This document shows positions 1 through 5,711 of a stretch of 13,002 bases of DNA, piece after piece. This stretch comes from UBA11540 sp045531755 (GTDB lineage: Bacteria > Bacillota > Clostridia > Oscillospirales > Ruminococcaceae): assembly GCA_045531755.1 (NCBI GenBank), contig JAZSEP010000021.1, positions 1 to 13,002 on the forward strand. The letters run 5' to 3'. The notes under the pieces were generated by a model. It was given only the letters and a program-made list of their open reading frames with translations. It ran no database searches and was not told where the DNA came from. Numbering within the stretch: the stretch's first letter is position 1; each line of letters starts with the position of its first letter. Made by a program: the position numbers and the translations under genes.

Positions 1-385
1 CAATTCTCGTGTCCTTCTTTTCGTTGATGTCGCTTTTGTTAAGAGCGACTACAACGGGAATGCCAAGCTCCAAAAGCTGTGTGGTGAAGAAAAGGCTACG
101 GCTGAGATTGGTGGCGTCAACGATATTGATGATAACGTCGGGATTTTCCTTTTTAACGTAGGAACTTGTGATGCTCTCCTCGCTGGTGAAGGGTGACATA
201 GAATATGCGCCGGGAAGGTCGACGGCGATGAGCTGTTCACCTTCTGCATACACCTTTTTGATAGGGTGTTCTTTTTTGTCTACGGTAACACCCGCCCAGT
301 TTCCGACCTTTTCGTTACTTCCGGTCAGAGCGTTGTACATTGTGGTTTTTCCTGAGTTCGGGTTGCCTGTCAAAGCAATTCTCAT
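1..385 (-). CDS. feoB: Ferrous iron transport protein B, N-terminal G domain (partial at window edge)
   Basis: FeoB is the membrane permease that takes up Fe(II); its N-terminal part is a GTP-binding domain. Only the first 128 residues are in the window and the frame runs off base 1. Visible G-protein motifs are G1 GNPNSGKTT (residues 7-15), a Thr-containing G2 region near GVTVDKKEH (32-40), G3 DLPG (56-59) and G4 NKSD (116-119, where NKxD is usual). The ATG at 383-385 is preceded by AGGAGGA at ideal spacing. feoA lies about 118 bases upstream on the same strand. That gap contains a DtxR-type palindrome and a hairpin, so feoB may have its own iron control as well as read-through from feoA. 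The transmembrane part is outside the window. Identification is firm from the G-motif set and feoA linkage. Confidence 0.96.
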   Translation of the reverse strand, partial: MRIALTGNPNSGKTTMYNALTGSNEKVGNWAGVTVDKKEHPIKKVYAEGEQLIAVDLPGAYSMSPFTSEESITSSYVKKENPDVIINIVDATNLSRSLFFTTQLLELGIPVVVALNKSDINEKKDTRI

Positions 386-446
386 TAAATGTGTCCTCCT
401 ATTGTCCTGTTCGCGTGTATGAATTAATATAAGTTGTTTTGGATGG

Positions 447-462
447 GTTAGCGGTCGCTAAC
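447..462. promoter_or_regulatory. DtxR-family operator-like palindrome between feoA and feoB
   Basis: GTTAGCGGTCGCTAAC is a palindrome with 7-base arms around GT, of the form TTAGCnnnnGCTAA. It closely matches two other copies in the feoA promoter region. It lies 62 bases upstream of the feoB start. A weak -10-like TATATT follows on the minus strand without a good -35, so whether it controls a separate feoB promoter is inferred. DtxR/IdeR operators share the TTAG...CTAA frame. Confidence 0.7.
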
Positions 463-470
463 TGAAGGGC

Positions 471-494
471 GAAAACAATCGGCAGATTGTTTTC
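471..494 (-). terminator. Perfect 10-bp hairpin in the feoA-feoB gap (possible attenuator)
   Basis: GAAAACAATC and GATTGTTTTC form a perfect 10-bp stem around a four-base loop, ten bases beyond the feoA stop codon. The right arm contains TTTT but no U-run follows it, so as an intrinsic terminator it is weak. It may protect the feoA mRNA 3' end or reduce read-through into feoB. This is read from symmetry only. Confidence 0.45.
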
Positions 495-503
495 AAGACA
501 ATG

Positions 504-716
504 TCAGATTCGGATAGCCTCTGCCAACTGATTGTCTATATTGTATCTGCCGTCTTTGATGGAAACCACACAGCTGCTCTTAAGATGAGAAACAACCGTA
601 ATGGTTTCACCGCTGTAACATCCAAGAGAAAACAGGAAGGATTCCAGTTCCTCGTCGCCTGTGTTGATATCCTGAATGATGTACTCTTTTCCTTCGATAG
701 CATCTTTCAAAGTCAT
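504..716 (-). CDS. feoA: Ferrous iron transport protein A
   Basis: FeoA is a small cytoplasmic SH3-like protein that works with FeoB in Fe(II) uptake. The product is 70 residues, the usual FeoA size, beginning MTLKDAIEGKEY. It shows the family pattern of a short N-terminal segment, a central F-x-LGCYSGETITVV strand-turn (where others have LGL.PG..I.V) and a C-terminal strand ending in LAEAIRI. The frame stays open upstream to an ATG at 770, but that start would put 18 extra residues over the proposed operator at 744-759, so the ATG at 714-716 is preferred. Its ribosome site (GGTGG) is weak. feoB follows on the same strand and a divergent DtxR-family gene lies upstream. A TTGACA-17-TATTAT promoter and two operator palindromes lie just ahead of it, implying metal-dependent repression. 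Confidence 0.88.
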   Translation of the reverse strand: MTLKDAIEGKEYIIQDINTGDEELESFLFSLGCYSGETITVVSHLKSSCVVSIKDGRYNIDNQLAEAIRI

Positions 717-743
717 AAACGACCACCGCAAAAAACTTATTTG

Positions 744-759
744 ATTAGCACAGGCTAAC
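744..759. promoter_or_regulatory. DtxR-family operator-like palindrome, feoA-proximal copy
   Basis: ATTAGCACAGGCTAAC keeps the TTAGCnnnnGCTAA form with perfect TTAGC/GCTAA half sites. Its centre is 34 bp, about three helical turns, from the second copy at 778-793. It lies in the feoA leader just upstream of the preferred start. Cooperative binding with the neighbour is inferred. Confidence 0.7.
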
Positions 760-777
760 TCATATACCAAAAAACGA

Positions 778-793
778 GTTAGACACCGCTAAC
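778..793. promoter_or_regulatory. DtxR-family operator-like palindrome overlapping the feoA start of transcription
   Basis: GTTAGACACCGCTAAC is the third copy (TTAG and CTAA outer arms kept, one inner half-site base changed). It lies directly downstream of the minus-strand -10 at 802-807, where the feoA transcript should begin, so a bound repressor would block initiation. Confidence 0.72.
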
Positions 794-801
794 CACATAA
801 T

Positions 802-830
802 ATAATAACCGTGTTTCCTTATTTTGTCAA
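802..830 (-). promoter_or_regulatory. Sigma-A promoter of feoA
   Basis: Read on the minus strand, TTGACA (825-830) and TATTAT (802-807) are separated by exactly 17 bases. Predicted transcription starts near 795, at the edge of the operator palindrome at 778-793. Confidence 0.8.
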
Positions 831-863
831 TAGTTTTTCGAAAAAATTTTCAAAAATGACACC

Positions 864-892
864 TTGAAATATACAGGAAATTATGTTATGCT
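864..892 (+). promoter_or_regulatory. Sigma-A promoter of the DtxR-family gene
   Basis: TTGAAA (864-869) and TATGCT (887-892) are separated by 17 bases, 31 bases ahead of the regulator's ATG. No TTAGCnnnnGCTAA box overlaps it, so there is no visible sign of autoregulation by the same site. Confidence 0.6.
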
Positions 893-923
893 GATTATAT
901 AATATAGGAAGGAGGCTGAAAAT

Positions 924-1286
924 ATGCATCTGCAGGAATCGGGAGAGATGTATCTTGAAACGATATACGTGCTGTCAAAGAAAGGCGCAGTCCGTTCAAT
1001 AGACGTGTGCGAATATATGGGCTATTCCAAACCCAGCGTCAGCCGTGCCGTGAGCCTCCTCAAACAAGGCGGATTTTTGGTTGTCGACGAAGACGGTCAC
1101 CTTGCTCTGACCGATGCAGGCAAGGAGATTGCAAAGAAGATATACGACCGTCACACAATTCTGACACAGTGCCTGATAAGACTCGGCGTCGACCCTGAAA
1201 TCGCAAGCGAAGACGCCTGTAAAATGGAACACGATATAAGCGACAAATCCTTTGAAGCGATAAAAAGGTTTGTTGAAGGAAAATAA
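924..1286 (+). CDS. DtxR/MntR-family metal-dependent transcriptional repressor, predicted iron sensor
   Basis: This 120-residue protein is a DtxR-family repressor with an N-terminal winged helix (recognition helix around YSKPSVSRAVSLLKQGG, residues 34-50) and a dimerisation/metal-binding domain (about 70-120). It lacks the C-terminal SH3-like domain of full-length DtxR/IdeR, so it has MntR length. Predicted metal ligands are M9, E12, H77, C99, E102 and H103. Position 9 is Asp in Bacillus MntR but Met in DtxR, and C99 corresponds to the DtxR Cys ligand, so Fe(II) sensing is more likely than Mn(II). The ATG is preceded by GGAAGGAGG at good spacing. The gene is divergent from feoAB, whose promoter carries three matching palindromes. 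Its regulation of feoAB is inferred from context, not shown. Confidence 0.92.
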   Translation: MHLQESGEMYLETIYVLSKKGAVRSIDVCEYMGYSKPSVSRAVSLLKQGGFLVVDEDGHLALTDAGKEIAKKIYDRHTILTQCLIRLGVDPEIASEDACKMEHDISDKSFEAIKRFVEGK

Positions 1287-1296
1287 GCAAAAAAGG

Positions 1297-1325
1297 TTGA
1301 CAAAACTCTTTTGTGATGGTATAAT
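1297..1325 (+). promoter_or_regulatory. Consensus sigma-A promoter of tRNA-Thr
   Basis: TTGACA (1297-1302), a 17-base spacer and TATAAT (1320-1325) match consensus at all twelve positions. The mature tRNA starts at 1357, leaving a leader of about 25 bases. Confidence 0.9.
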
Positions 1326-1356
1326 TCACTTCGTGAGTTTTCAAAACCTAATATTC

Positions 1357-1432
<76 letters not shown>

Positions 1433-1467
1433 AAAAATCCTCGTTGCATTGCAACGGGGATTTTTTA
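1433..1467 (+). terminator. Intrinsic terminator of tRNA-Thr
   Basis: AAAAATCC-TCGTTGCA pairs with TGCAACGG-GGATTTTT, giving a long stem that ends in six Ts immediately after the tRNA CCA. Inner CGTTGCA/TGCAACG pairing is perfect. Confidence 0.85.
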
Positions 1468-1468
1468 T

Positions 1469-1637
1469 CCAATCCGAAGGATTGGTATGTAATCTCGCAT
1501 CAGCGTGTATGTAATCAGTTCGCTTTGCGAACTGTATGGCATCACCGCATATGTATTACTCGTCGGATTGATTACATACCGCCTGCGGTGGATTACATAC
1601 ATTTCTTTGAAATGATTACATGCAACACTTCGTGTTG
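1469..1637. repeat. Array of short hairpins separated by TATGTAATC / GATTACATA words
   Basis: Perfect short hairpins with three-base loops occur at 1469-1485 (CCAATCC/GGATTGG), 1517-1533 (AGTTCGC/GCGAACT), 1600-1614 (CATTTC/GAAATG) and 1623-1637 (CAACAC/GTGTTG). Smaller ones are at 1496-1505 and 1579-1588. Between them sits a nine-base word: TATGTAATC at 1486 and 1508, decayed forms near 1535 and 1550, then its reverse complement GATTACATA at 1570 and 1591 and GATTACATG at 1614. Word starts are mostly 21-27 bases apart. The word orientation flips near 1560, so the whole block is an imperfect large inverted repeat. It resembles REP/BIME or MITE-like elements but I do not recognise a named family. 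The last hairpin overlaps the -35 of the next gene. Confidence 0.8.
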
Positions 1638-1663
1638 ATTTAGTATGACTTTTCTGCTATACT
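1635..1663 (+). promoter_or_regulatory. Promoter of the four-helix-bundle gene, overlapping the last array hairpin
   Basis: TTGATT (1635-1640) and TATACT (1658-1663) are separated by 17 bases. The first three bases of the -35 are the right arm of the hairpin at 1623-1637, so the array and this promoter are physically fused. Confidence 0.65.
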
Positions 1664-1680
1664 GAATACGAGGTGAGAGT

Positions 1681-2040
1681 ATGAGAGATAATCCATTGCT
1701 TAAATATTCCGAACAGTTAGCGGTCGAGATAGAAGCGTTGTGTAAATCATTAGAACGCAAAGATAACTCAAATACAATATTCCAAATTCGAAAATCCTCA
1801 TCAAGTGTATTTGCTAATATTACTGAAGCTCAATATCCTCAAAGTTTGCCCGATATGCTGTCCAAATTCAAAATTGCCCGCAAAGAATGCGTTGAAACAG
1901 AAAGTTGGTTAAAGCTTTTATATTCGAATAATTCTATTGACGAAGAAACTTTCAAAAAATACAGAAATCTCTGTGGCAGAATACAAAGAATGTTAACCTC
2001 TTCTTGCATTACAATTGAGAATAAAATTAATCAAAAATAA
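1681..2040 (+). CDS. Four-helix-bundle protein, S23/IVP-like (23S rRNA intervening-sequence protein family)
   Basis: The 119-residue product has the layout of the S23/IVP four-helix-bundle family: an N-terminal LLKYSEQLAVEIEALCKSL helix, a short polar loop, an IFQIRKSSSSVFANITEAQ helix where family members have QLRRAA.S...NIAEG, a third helix with FKIARKECVETESWLKLL, and a fourth from about residue 90. Family members are encoded in rRNA intervening sequences or stand alone; the related Avd protein serves diversity-generating retroelements and binds nucleic acid. The molecular role here is unknown. The start follows GAGGTGAGAG at good spacing. A hairpin array ends 44 bases upstream and a YcxB-like membrane gene follows 17 bases downstream. 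The AT-rich composition contrasts with neighbouring genes and suggests an acquired cassette. Confidence 0.8.
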   Translation: MRDNPLLKYSEQLAVEIEALCKSLERKDNSNTIFQIRKSSSSVFANITEAQYPQSLPDMLSKFKIARKECVETESWLKLLYSNNSIDEETFKKYRNLCGRIQRMLTSSCITIENKINQK

Positions 2041-2057
2041 TCTAAGGCGGTCAAATT

Positions 2058-2561
2058 ATGGAAATACTATTTGTAAATAGTTACGTTAGAAACAAGGAGT
2101 TGGCAAAAGAAATATACCGTTACTATCATTTTCAACGAAAACTGTTAGTGGTTTGTCATATCCTCATTCTTTTAAGCCTGATTGCAAATCTTTTGGGTTC
2201 GATATTCGATGAAAAGCACAATTTAGAGATAATAATTTTTGTTCTGTTTTACTTTTTTCTGCGGGTATTTTCATACTATAATCAAGTTAATGCTATGGTG
2301 AAGCGGGATAACGAGATGTATGGAAAAGAAATCACAGTTGAAACCATTGTGACAGAGGAGTTTATTCAGAACACGGCATCAAGCGGTTCGGTAAATAAAA
2401 TAGAATATGGTAAGATTCGAAGTGCAGTACAAACCAAAAATTTGATTTTATTGCGTTCAAAAGCAAATCTGATTTACATATTCAGAAAAGATACTTTCAC
2501 AAAAGGAACTGCGGAAATGTTCATCGCATTCCTAATGACCAAAGGAATTAAAGTTAAGTAG
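2058..2561 (+). CDS. YcxB-like membrane protein of unknown function
   Basis: This is a 167-residue protein with a basic N-terminus, two hydrophobic segments (about residues 29-50 and 55-73) and a cytoplasmic C-terminal part. In that part EYGKIRSAVQTKNLILLRSK (about 117-135), then IYIFRKDTF and a final FIAFL helix, match the YcxB-like domain pattern of a PH-like fold following two transmembrane helices. The function of the family is not established. It starts 17 bases after the four-helix-bundle gene with a modest AAGGCGG ribosome site, so the two are probably co-transcribed. A strong intrinsic terminator begins at its stop codon. Its AT-rich codons match its upstream neighbour. Confidence 0.68.
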   Translation: MEILFVNSYVRNKELAKEIYRYYHFQRKLLVVCHILILLSLIANLLGSIFDEKHNLEIIIFVLFYFFLRVFSYYNQVNAMVKRDNEMYGKEITVETIVTEEFIQNTASSGSVNKIEYGKIRSAVQTKNLILLRSKANLIYIFRKDTFTKGTAEMFIAFLMTKGIKVK

Positions 2562-2587
2562 GCGATTGTGTATACAATCGCCTTTTT
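2560..2587 (+). terminator. Intrinsic terminator after the YcxB-like gene
   Basis: AGGCGATTGT and ACAATCGCCT form a perfect 10-bp stem around GTAT, followed by a T run. The left arm overlaps the TAG stop codon. Confidence 0.9.
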
Positions 2588-2645
2588 GAATAACCTGTGG
2601 AAAATCTGTCCATAATACCCACAAATAACTTTGTGAGGTAAAATT

Positions 2646-3191
2646 ATGAAAAAGATTTTAACAGCAATACTTCTTATATTATGTATGACCGTAACGTCAA
2701 CTGCAGCTTTTGCAGAGGACGGGGAAGGCGAGTGGAGCGAAGATTTTCCGTCCGTTCAGGTGGATACCGAAACCTTTGACCTTCGCACACCCTGCGGTGT
2801 CACCGAAGAGGAGCTGGAGGCAGTTCTAAAGCACAACCTAAAGGGTATGGCAAAACACTACCTTGCTGCTGAGGAAAAATACGGCGTCAACGCCGTGTTC
2901 CTTGCGAGTGTTTCCGCACTTGAAAGCGGATGGGGCAGATACTGCTTCAGACCTAACAACATCTTCGGCTACGGCAGGAACAGCTTCAATTCCTACGGAG
3001 AGTGCATCGACTTCGTCGCATCCAAAATCAGCAAAAACTATCTTTCCGAGGACGGCAGATACTACAGCGGAACTACAATCGACGCAGTAAACTGCTACTA
3101 CAACGGACGAGAGGTTTGGGCAGAAACCGTTAAATCAATCTTCAACAGAATGCTTGAAAAGGTTGATTTGGCACGACAAAAGAATATTTGA
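2646..3191 (+). CDS. Secreted glucosaminidase-domain (GH73-like) peptidoglycan hydrolase
   Basis: The enzyme is predicted to cleave the N-acetylglucosamine-N-acetylmuramic acid backbone outside the membrane. The 181-residue product has a clear signal peptide (MKKIL, hydrophobic core to about residue 18, AFA-ED cleavage near 23/24). A single compact domain covers about 60-172: the helix with EKYGVNAVFLASVSALESGWGR carries the probable catalytic Glu93, followed by NNIFGYG (104-110) and the typical SYGECIDFVASKISKNYL segment with a later CYYNGREVW. No SH3b, LysM or choline-binding repeats are present, so it is a minimal hydrolase. A GTGAGGT ribosome site precedes the ATG. It stands alone between two strong terminators. 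A role in wall turnover or daughter-cell separation is inferred. Confidence 0.85.
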   Translation: MKKILTAILLILCMTVTSTAAFAEDGEGEWSEDFPSVQVDTETFDLRTPCGVTEEELEAVLKHNLKGMAKHYLAAEEKYGVNAVFLASVSALESGWGRYCFRPNNIFGYGRNSFNSYGECIDFVASKISKNYLSEDGRYYSGTTIDAVNCYYNGREVWAETVKSIFNRMLEKVDLARQKNI

Positions 3192-3198
3192 AAACGGC

Positions 3199-3236
3199 TT
3201 TCGGCGCGGGTTTTGACCTGCGCCGAAAATTTTTTT
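3199..3236 (+). terminator. Intrinsic terminator of the glucosaminidase gene
   Basis: TTTCGGCGCGGG pairs with CCTGCGCCGAAA (one G-T pair) around TTTTGA, followed by seven Ts. It lies eight bases beyond the stop codon. Confidence 0.93.
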
Positions 3237-3267
3237 GAAAAATATTTAAAAAATTTCAAAAAAGGGG

Positions 3268-3296
3268 TTGACAAACGTGCATCATCGTGTTAATAT
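3268..3296 (+). promoter_or_regulatory. Promoter of the amino acid ABC transporter operon
   Basis: TTGACA (3268-3273) and TAATAT (3291-3296) are separated by 17 bases. The TTG of the -35 opens an in-frame extension of the downstream gene, but it is promoter rather than coding sequence. Confidence 0.85.
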
Positions 3297-3363
3297 GTTA
3301 TCACGCTACTACACTAAAGCGATAAAACAAAACACACAAACATATAAAAGGAGACTCAAAAAA

Positions 3364-4158
3364 ATGAAAAAGGTACTTGCACTCACACTCGCTATTGTAA
3401 TCGCTCTCTTCGCATTCGCAGGATGCGGTGAGAAAAAAGATAACACCCTCACTTGCGGTGTAACAATCTTTGAGAACATGAACGAAAAAGACGAAAACGG
3501 AAACTGGACAGGATTTGAAACAGAGTTTGCAATCGAAGTTGGAAAGCTCATCGGTATGGACGTTGACTTCCAGGAAATCGACTGGCAGCAGAAATACAAC
3601 GAGCTCGCTTCCGGAGCTATCGATTGCATCTGGAACGGATTTACTGCTAACTCTTCCGATGATGGCAAACCCCGTTCTGAATATGTAGACTTTACATACG
3701 GCTATATGCTCAATCAGCAGTGCGTAGTTATCAAGGCAGAAAATGCTGAGATGTACAAGACAGAGGCAGACCTCGCAGGCAAGACTGCAGGTGTTGAAGG
3801 CGGAAGCGCCGGCGAAGCTTATGCAGTAGAAGCAGTAGGCGAAGCAGGAAAGATTGAGAAATATCCCGCACAGAACAAGGCGTTCCTCGAAGTAAGCACA
3901 GGCGCTGTAGACTTTGCAGTAGTTGATATCGTTCTCGCAAAGAACGTTTGCGGACAGGGCGACTACGCTAACCTCAAGATAGTAGATTCCATCGTTCTCG
4001 ATTCTGAAATCTATGCAGTAGGCTTTGAGAAGGGAAGCCCCCTCACAGCAAAGGTCAACGAAGCTATCGAAACACTTTTCGAAAACGGAACAGTCGAGGC
4101 TCTTGCTAAGAAGTATGGCTTTGAGAACGTAATTCAGCTTACAAAAGTAATCGAATAA
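3364..4158 (+). CDS. Polar amino acid ABC transporter, substrate-binding lipoprotein
   Basis: This 264-residue family 3 solute-binding protein is anchored outside the membrane and delivers an amino acid to the permease encoded next. A lipoprotein signal is clear: MKK, hydrophobic core and lipobox FAGC with Cys21 as lipidation site. The mature domain shows NWTGFETEFAIEVGKLIGMDVDF, the usual G(F/Y)-E-x-D/E-L-A pattern near the start of domain I. It continues with WQQKYNELASGAIDCIWNGFTANSSD and later EYVDFTYGYM, as in glutamine/arginine/cystine binders. The ATG at 3364 is chosen because AAAGGAG precedes it and it starts a perfect signal peptide; the in-frame TTG at 3268 is the -35 box. The substrate cannot be assigned from sequence alone. 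Confidence 0.95.
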   Translation: MKKVLALTLAIVIALFAFAGCGEKKDNTLTCGVTIFENMNEKDENGNWTGFETEFAIEVGKLIGMDVDFQEIDWQQKYNELASGAIDCIWNGFTANSSDDGKPRSEYVDFTYGYMLNQQCVVIKAENAEMYKTEADLAGKTAGVEGGSAGEAYAVEAVGEAGKIEKYPAQNKAFLEVSTGAVDFAVVDIVLAKNVCGQGDYANLKIVDSIVLDSEIYAVGFEKGSPLTAKVNEAIETLFENGTVEALAKKYGFENVIQLTKVIE

Positions 4159-4181
4159 TTAACTGACAAAGGAATTTTGAG

Positions 4182-4841
4182 ATGTCAATAACATGGTCTT
4201 CGTTCTGGCAGGTAACGCTAAATCTGCTTGAAGGTTTTGAAACAACGTGTCTGATATTTGCGCTAACACTTGTGTTAGCGCTTCCTTTGGGTTTGATAAT
4301 ATCCTTCGGCTCTATGTCGAAATTCAAGCCCTTGAGTATGGTGACAAAGGTTTTTGTTTGGATAATCCGCGGTGTACCGCTGATGCTGCAGATATTCGTG
4401 GTGTTCTACGGCCCCGGACTTATCTGGAACGCTCCTGCGCTCTCTCGCTTTAATGCCGCTATAATCGCTTTCGTAATAAACTACGCCTGCTATTTTTCCG
4501 AGATATACCGCGGCGGAATCGAAAGCATCTCAAAAGGACAGTACGAGGCAGGCGAGGTGCTTGGTATGACCAAGACACAGATCTTCTTCAAGGTAATCTT
4601 GATGCAGGTTGTAAAAAGAATACTCGCTCCGATGTCCAACGAGGTAATAACACTCGTAAAGGATACCGCTCTCGCGCGCGTAATAATGGTAGCCGAGATA
4701 CTCAAGGTGGCGGAGGAATATACCGCATACGCACTCATCTGGCCTATGTTCTATACCGCAGTATTCTACCTTGCTTTTGTTGGAATACTCACGCTCATTT
4801 TCAACTACGCTGAAAAGAAGCTTTCGTATTATAGGGTATAA
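4182..4841 (+). CDS. Polar amino acid ABC transporter, permease (His/Glu/Gln/Arg/opine family)
   Basis: This 219-residue integral membrane protein forms the transport channel, probably as a homodimer since no second permease gene is present. Hydrophobic segments lie near residues 18-43, 58-80, 88-105, 160-175 and 185-207. The family signature RGVPLMLQIFVVFYG is at about 64-78. The EAA-type coupling motif, EAGEVLGMTKTQIFFKVIL (about 122-140), contacts the ATPase. The start follows AAAGGAATTTTGAG, 23 bases after the binding-protein gene, and the ATPase gene begins 11 bases downstream, so the three form one operon. A perfect 22-base palindrome lies inside it at 4260-4281. Confidence 0.95.
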   Translation: MSITWSSFWQVTLNLLEGFETTCLIFALTLVLALPLGLIISFGSMSKFKPLSMVTKVFVWIIRGVPLMLQIFVVFYGPGLIWNAPALSRFNAAIIAFVINYACYFSEIYRGGIESISKGQYEAGEVLGMTKTQIFFKVILMQVVKRILAPMSNEVITLVKDTALARVIMVAEILKVAEEYTAYALIWPMFYTAVFYLAFVGILTLIFNYAEKKLSYYRV

Positions 4842-4852
4842 GGAGGGGTAAA

Positions 4853-5644
4853 ATGGCATTTCTTGAAGTAACTAACATAAAAAAGGATTTCGGCAAAAAC
4901 GAAATTCTCAAAGGAATAGATTTTTCCCTCGAAAAAGGCGAGGTGCTTGCTATAATCGGCTCCTCCGGAAGCGGAAAGACCACGCTTCTCAGATGTATGA
5001 ACTTTCTCGAAAGCTTCGAGGTTGGAAAGATAACGCTAAGCGGAGAAACTCTCTTTGATACCGATAACCCCGAAACCCTGACCGAAGACGCAAAAAGAAA
5101 GAAAAGACTGCATTTTGGACTTGTGTTCCAGTCGTGTAATCTTTTTCCACAGTATACGGTGCTCAAAAACGTAACCCTCGCGCCCGAGCTTCTTGCAAAG
5201 GAAAACAAAAAGCTCACCCGAGCCGAGAAAAAACAGATAGCAAAGGAGTGCGAGGAAAAGGGAATAAGCCTTTTGACCCGCGTGGGACTTGCCGATAAAT
5301 TGAACTCCTATCCCTGTCAGCTTTCGGGCGGACAGCAGCAGCGAGTAGCCATAGCAAGAGCCTTGGCGCTCAATCCCGATATACTTTGCTTTGACGAGCC
5401 CACAAGCGCTCTCGACCCTGAACTCACGGGCGAGGTTTTGCGCGTAATTCGTGACCTGAAAACCGCAGGAAGCACGATGATAGTGGTAACTCACGAGATG
5501 GAGTTTGCAAGAAACGTCGCCGATAAGGTGATTTTTATGGCAAATGGTGTCATCGAGGAAGAGGGAACACCCGAAGATGTTTTCGGTAATCCCAAAAGTG
5601 AAAAAACCAAAGCATTCCTTCAAAAATCACTTGAGAAGATGTAA
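4853..5644 (+). CDS. Polar amino acid ABC transporter, ATP-binding protein
   Basis: This cytoplasmic ATPase powers the importer encoded by the two preceding genes. The 263 residues contain Walker A GSSGSGKTT (36-44), the Q loop in LVFQSCNLFPQYTVL, signature LSGGQQQRVAIARA, Walker B ILCFDEPTSALDPE and the H-loop in VTHEMEFARNVAD. Length and order are typical of the GlnQ/HisP group. There is a short charged insertion, KENKKLTRAEKKQIAKECEE, before the helical part. The AAGGAGGGG ribosome site overlaps the permease stop codon, indicating tight coupling. A hairpin follows the stop. Confidence 0.97.
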   Translation: MAFLEVTNIKKDFGKNEILKGIDFSLEKGEVLAIIGSSGSGKTTLLRCMNFLESFEVGKITLSGETLFDTDNPETLTEDAKRKKRLHFGLVFQSCNLFPQYTVLKNVTLAPELLAKENKKLTRAEKKQIAKECEEKGISLLTRVGLADKLNSYPCQLSGGQQQRVAIARALALNPDILCFDEPTSALDPELTGEVLRVIRDLKTAGSTMIVVTHEMEFARNVADKVIFMANGVIEEEGTPEDVFGNPKSEKTKAFLQKSLEKM

Positions 5645-5647
5645 AAT

Positions 5648-5680
5648 AAAGGGCGCAGATTTTAAATCTGCACCCTTTCA
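5648..5680 (+). terminator. Terminator-like hairpin after the ABC operon
   Basis: AAAGGG-C-GCAGATTT pairs with AAATCTGC-A-CCCTTT with a single C-A mismatch. Only a short T stretch follows, so termination may be incomplete, although rubrerythrin has its own promoter. Confidence 0.7.
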
Positions 5681-5682
5681 TC

Positions 5683-5711
5683 TTGAAAAAAGTTTTGGAG
5701 AGTGCTATACT
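5683..5711 (+). promoter_or_regulatory. Promoter of rubrerythrin
   Basis: TTGAAA (5683-5688) and TATACT (5706-5711) are separated by 17 bases. A small palindrome, AGTATATACT (5735-5744), lies downstream in the leader and could be a regulator site, but it does not clearly match a PerR box. Confidence 0.6.

Noticed and set aside
717..770. Longer FeoA start at 770
   Set aside because: It adds 18 residues unlike FeoA and would place coding sequence over the operator-like palindrome at 744-759.
1469..1637. CRISPR array
   Set aside because: The repeated word is only nine bases, changes orientation in the middle, and the intervening units are themselves palindromes rather than unique spacers. No cas genes are nearby.
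3268..3363. N-terminal extension of the amino acid binding protein from a TTG at 3268
   Set aside because: The TTG is the first part of a TTGACA -35 box with a TAATAT -10 17 bases on. The ATG at 3364 has a strong ribosome site and begins a perfect lipoprotein signal peptide.
5036..5623. Minus-strand frame of 195 residues opposite the ABC ATPase
   Set aside because: It is a shadow of the ATPase gene, whose Walker and signature motifs fix the true frame.
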